Source: an uncultured Lactobacillus sp. (GTDB lineage Bacteria; Bacillota; Bacilli; Lactobacillales; Lactobacillaceae). Taken from it: a stretch of 15,172 bases of DNA. Positions 14,044-15,172 of this stretch are shown piece after piece. The notes under the pieces are model-generated. The model saw nothing but the letters and a program-made list of their open reading frames with translations. It ran no database searches and had not been told where the DNA came from. The DNA lies in NCBI GenBank assembly GCA_910587695.1, contig CAJUNC010000027.1, forward strand, positions 1 through 15,172. Direction: 5' to 3'. The position numbers and the translations under genes were made by a program. Positions within the stretch are counted from its first letter, which is position 1; every line of letters begins with the position of its first letter.

Positions 14044-14080
14044 AGCTTTTTTGGTACGGTATACAAATAAAAGTTTTTAC

Positions 14081-14112
14081 AAAAAAAAGACTAGATCCAA
14101 CATCTAGCCTTT
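14081..14112 (-). terminator. Proximal terminator of the tRNA operon
   Basis: On the minus strand AAAGGCTAGAT pairs with ATCTAGTCTTT (one G.T pair) around a 5-nt loop, followed by a T-run. It begins 8 nt after the 3' end of tRNA-Leu. Confidence 0.85.
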
Positions 14113-14119
14113 AAAATGA

Positions 14120-14204
14120 TACCGGTGATCGGGGTCGAACCGATACGTCCTCAACGGACACTGGATTTTGAGTCCAGCGCGTCTGCCAATTCCGCCACAC
14201 CGGC
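14120..14204 (-). tRNA. tRNA-Leu (CAA)
   Basis: 85 nt, class II. Acceptor GCCGGTG pairs with CACCGGT (terminal G.U), with A73. The anticodon loop CTCAAAA gives CAA (reads UUG). A long variable arm follows the anticodon stem. No encoded CCA. Last gene of the array, followed by the terminator. Confidence 0.95.
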
Positions 14205-14245
14205 ATAATTAAATTTTATTAGTTACCTTATATTAAGCCAACAAA

Positions 14246-14316
<71 letters not shown>

Positions 14317-14341
14317 ATTTCAAAAGGAACAAATCCCTAAA

Positions 14342-14413
14342 CTGGGGTAGCTGGATTCGAACCAGCGCATGAGGGAGTCAAAGTCCCTTGCCTTACCGCT
14401 TGGCTATACCCCA
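14342..14413 (-). tRNA. tRNA-Gln (TTG)
   Basis: 72 nt. Acceptor TGGGGTA/TACCCCA with G73. Anticodon loop CTTTGAC gives TTG. No encoded CCA. Confidence 0.95.
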
Positions 14414-14420
14414 ATCAAAA

Positions 14421-14494
14421 GGCGATAGGTGGGAATCGAACCCACGCGTGCCGGAGCCACAATCCGGTGCGTTAACCACTTCGCCACTATCGCC
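14421..14494 (-). tRNA. tRNA-His (GTG)
   Basis: 74 nt, with the histidine-specific extra G at position -1 opposite C73. Acceptor GCGATAG/CTATCGC. Anticodon loop TTGTGGC gives GTG. No encoded CCA. Confidence 0.95.
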
Positions 14495-14501
14495 ATCATG
14501 G

Positions 14502-14572
14502 CAGGGATAGTAGGAATTGAACCCACACCGACGGTTTTGGAGACCGTAGTTCTACCTTTAAACTATATCCCT
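14502..14572 (-). tRNA. tRNA-Trp (CCA)
   Basis: 71 nt. Acceptor AGGGATA/TATCCCT with G73. Anticodon loop CTCCAAA gives CCA. No encoded 3' CCA. Confidence 0.95.
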
Positions 14573-14583
14573 ATCATGAAAAA

Positions 14584-14666
14584 TGGAAGGGAGTGGATTC
14601 GAACCACCGAACCCGAAGGAGCGGATTTACAGTCCGCCGCGTTTAGCCAGACTTCGCTACCCTTCC
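14584..14666 (-). tRNA. tRNA-Tyr (GTA)
   Basis: 83 nt, class II with a variable arm around CTCCTTCGGG. Acceptor GGAAGGG/CCCTTCC with A73. Anticodon loop CTGTAAA gives GTA. Its 5' end is one base from the CCA end of tRNA-Phe. Confidence 0.95.
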
Positions 14667-14667
14667 A

Positions 14668-14743
14668 TGGTGGCGCGGGACGGAATCGAACCGCCGACAC
14701 AAGGAGCTTCAATCCTTTGCTCTACCAACTGAGCTACCGAGCC
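14668..14743 (-). tRNA. tRNA-Phe (GAA), CCA encoded
   Basis: 76 nt including an encoded CCA, the only one among the eleven complete tRNAs here. Anticodon loop TTGAAGC gives GAA, with G37 and C38 instead of the more usual A37 and A38. Acceptor GGCTCGG against CCGCGCC leaves a U4.C69 mismatch; the other six pairs are intact. Confidence 0.93.
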
Positions 14744-14777
14744 ACAACAATATTTAAAATGCAATCAGTAATTGCAA

Positions 14778-14850
14778 CGGTCCTAACCGGATTTGAACCG
14801 GTGATCTCCTGCGTGACAGGCAGGCGTGATAACCCCTACACCATAGGACC
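14778..14850 (-). tRNA. tRNA-Asp (GTC)
   Basis: 73 nt. Acceptor GGTCCTA/TAGGACC with G73, an aspartate identity base. Anticodon loop CTGTCAC gives GTC. The 34-nt gap to tRNA-Phe contains a small hairpin TGCAAT/ATTGCA followed by T4. Confidence 0.95.
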
Positions 14851-14860
14851 ATAATTATAA

Positions 14861-14933
14861 TGGAGGATACAGGGCTCGAACCTGTGACCCTCTGCTTGTA
14901 AGGCAGACGCTCTCCCAACTGAGCTAATCCTCC
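14861..14933 (-). tRNA. tRNA-Val (TAC)
   Basis: 73 nt. Acceptor GGAGGAT/ATCCTCC with A73. Anticodon loop CTTACAA gives TAC. No encoded CCA. Confidence 0.95.
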
Positions 14934-14938
14934 ATAAG

Positions 14939-15010
14939 TGACCCGTACGGGATTTGAACCCATGTTACCGCCGTGAAAGGGCGGTGTCTTAACCACTTGA
15001 CCAACGGGCC
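14939..15010 (-). tRNA. tRNA-Glu (TTC)
   Basis: 72 nt. Acceptor GGCCCGT/ACGGGTC (one G.U pair) with A73. Anticodon loop CTTTCAC gives TTC. No encoded CCA. Confidence 0.95.
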
Positions 15011-15022
15011 ATAATTTTAAAA

Positions 15023-15114
15023 CGGAGAGTAAGGGATTCGAACCCTTGAAACAGGTTAGTACCCGTTTACATGATTTCCAATCATGCTCCTTCGGCCAAC
15101 TCGGACAACTCTCC
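15023..15114 (-). tRNA. tRNA-Ser (GGA)
   Basis: 92 nt, class II with a long variable arm. Acceptor GGAGAGT/ACTCTCC with G73. Anticodon loop TTGGAAA gives GGA. No encoded CCA. Confidence 0.95.
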
Positions 15115-15125
15115 ATTAAAATCAA

Positions 15126-15172
15126 CTCCGGCAGGCGGACTCGAACCGTCGACAGCCTGATTAACAGTCAGG
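15126..15172 (-). tRNA. tRNA-Asn (GTT), 5' part outside the window
   Basis: Only the 3' part is present: anticodon arm CCTGA-CTGTTAA-TCAGG (GTT), variable loop, T arm, the acceptor 3' strand TGCCGGA and G73. The missing 5' end should read TCCGGCA. Asn is usually the first tRNA after 5S rRNA in this type of array. Confidence 0.92.

Noticed and set aside
14120..14204. Prophage or island attachment site at tRNA-Leu(CAA)
   Set aside because: This tRNA is a plausible integration target, but there is no integrase and no repeat of its 3' end in the window.
14429..14854. Plus-strand open frame of 141 aa with GIEPT and GRNRTAD-like stretches
   Set aside because: It runs across several tRNA genes on the opposite strand. 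Such peptides are the usual spurious translation of tRNA T-arm sequences.
14754..15125. Minus-strand open frame of 123 aa
   Set aside because: It covers tRNA-Asp, Val, Glu and Ser on the same strand and has no ribosome site. It is an artefact of tRNA sequence.

Overview
The window looks like chromosomal DNA of a lactic acid bacterium of the Lactobacillaceae, most like the Ligilactobacillus/Liquorilactobacillus group. The genus is an inference. The basis is low to moderate G+C, strong Shine-Dalgarno sites, an ung-pta-tsaE operon, an ATP-type PEP carboxykinase, a perfect CcpA cre site, and a minus-strand tRNA array in Bacillus/Lactobacillus order. Core genes strongly favour ATC for isoleucine after a codon ending in G, so GATC is very frequent.

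Layout: 44-73 holds the terminator of a gene that lies outside the window. murB (minus) diverges from exoA and a DEDDh exonuclease (both plus). A 51-bp near-perfect palindrome at 2480-2530 separates that pair from the minus-strand operon ung (TTG start) - pta - tsaE. A perfect cre site at 4756-4769 lies between this operon and the divergent plus-strand unit. That unit contains a Cof-type HAD phosphatase, a LURP-one-like protein and a frameshifted small membrane-protein gene, and ends at a bidirectional terminator (6586-6634).

The stretch from about 6638 to 8042 is the accessory region. It holds one minus-strand PD-(D/E)XK nuclease gene whose codon use is sharply different from its neighbours (17 of 33 Ile codons are ATA; 18 of 22 Arg codons are AGA/AGG), followed by about 200 bp of very AT-rich DNA. 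This is the best candidate for a horizontally acquired defence-type gene. I see no partner gene that would make it a multi-gene system.

Then come pckA (minus, with an extended -10 promoter and a degenerate cre), and an iron-uptake operon feoA(two fused FeoA domains)-feoB-53-aa Cys-rich membrane protein. The feo promoter is followed directly by a 21-bp Fur-box-like palindrome. Next is a YeiH-family (UPF0324) membrane protein (minus, TTG start).

The gene-free stretch 13810-14119 contains a likely promoter for the YeiH gene, about 70 bp with nothing recognisable (13891-13961), two related tandem terminators of the tRNA operon, and a hairpin between them. From 14120 to the window end there are twelve minus-strand tRNAs. 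In transcription order they are Asn (cut by the window edge), Ser, Glu, Val, Asp, Phe, Tyr, Trp, His, Gln, Cys and Leu(CAA). An rRNA operon probably lies upstream, beyond the right edge.
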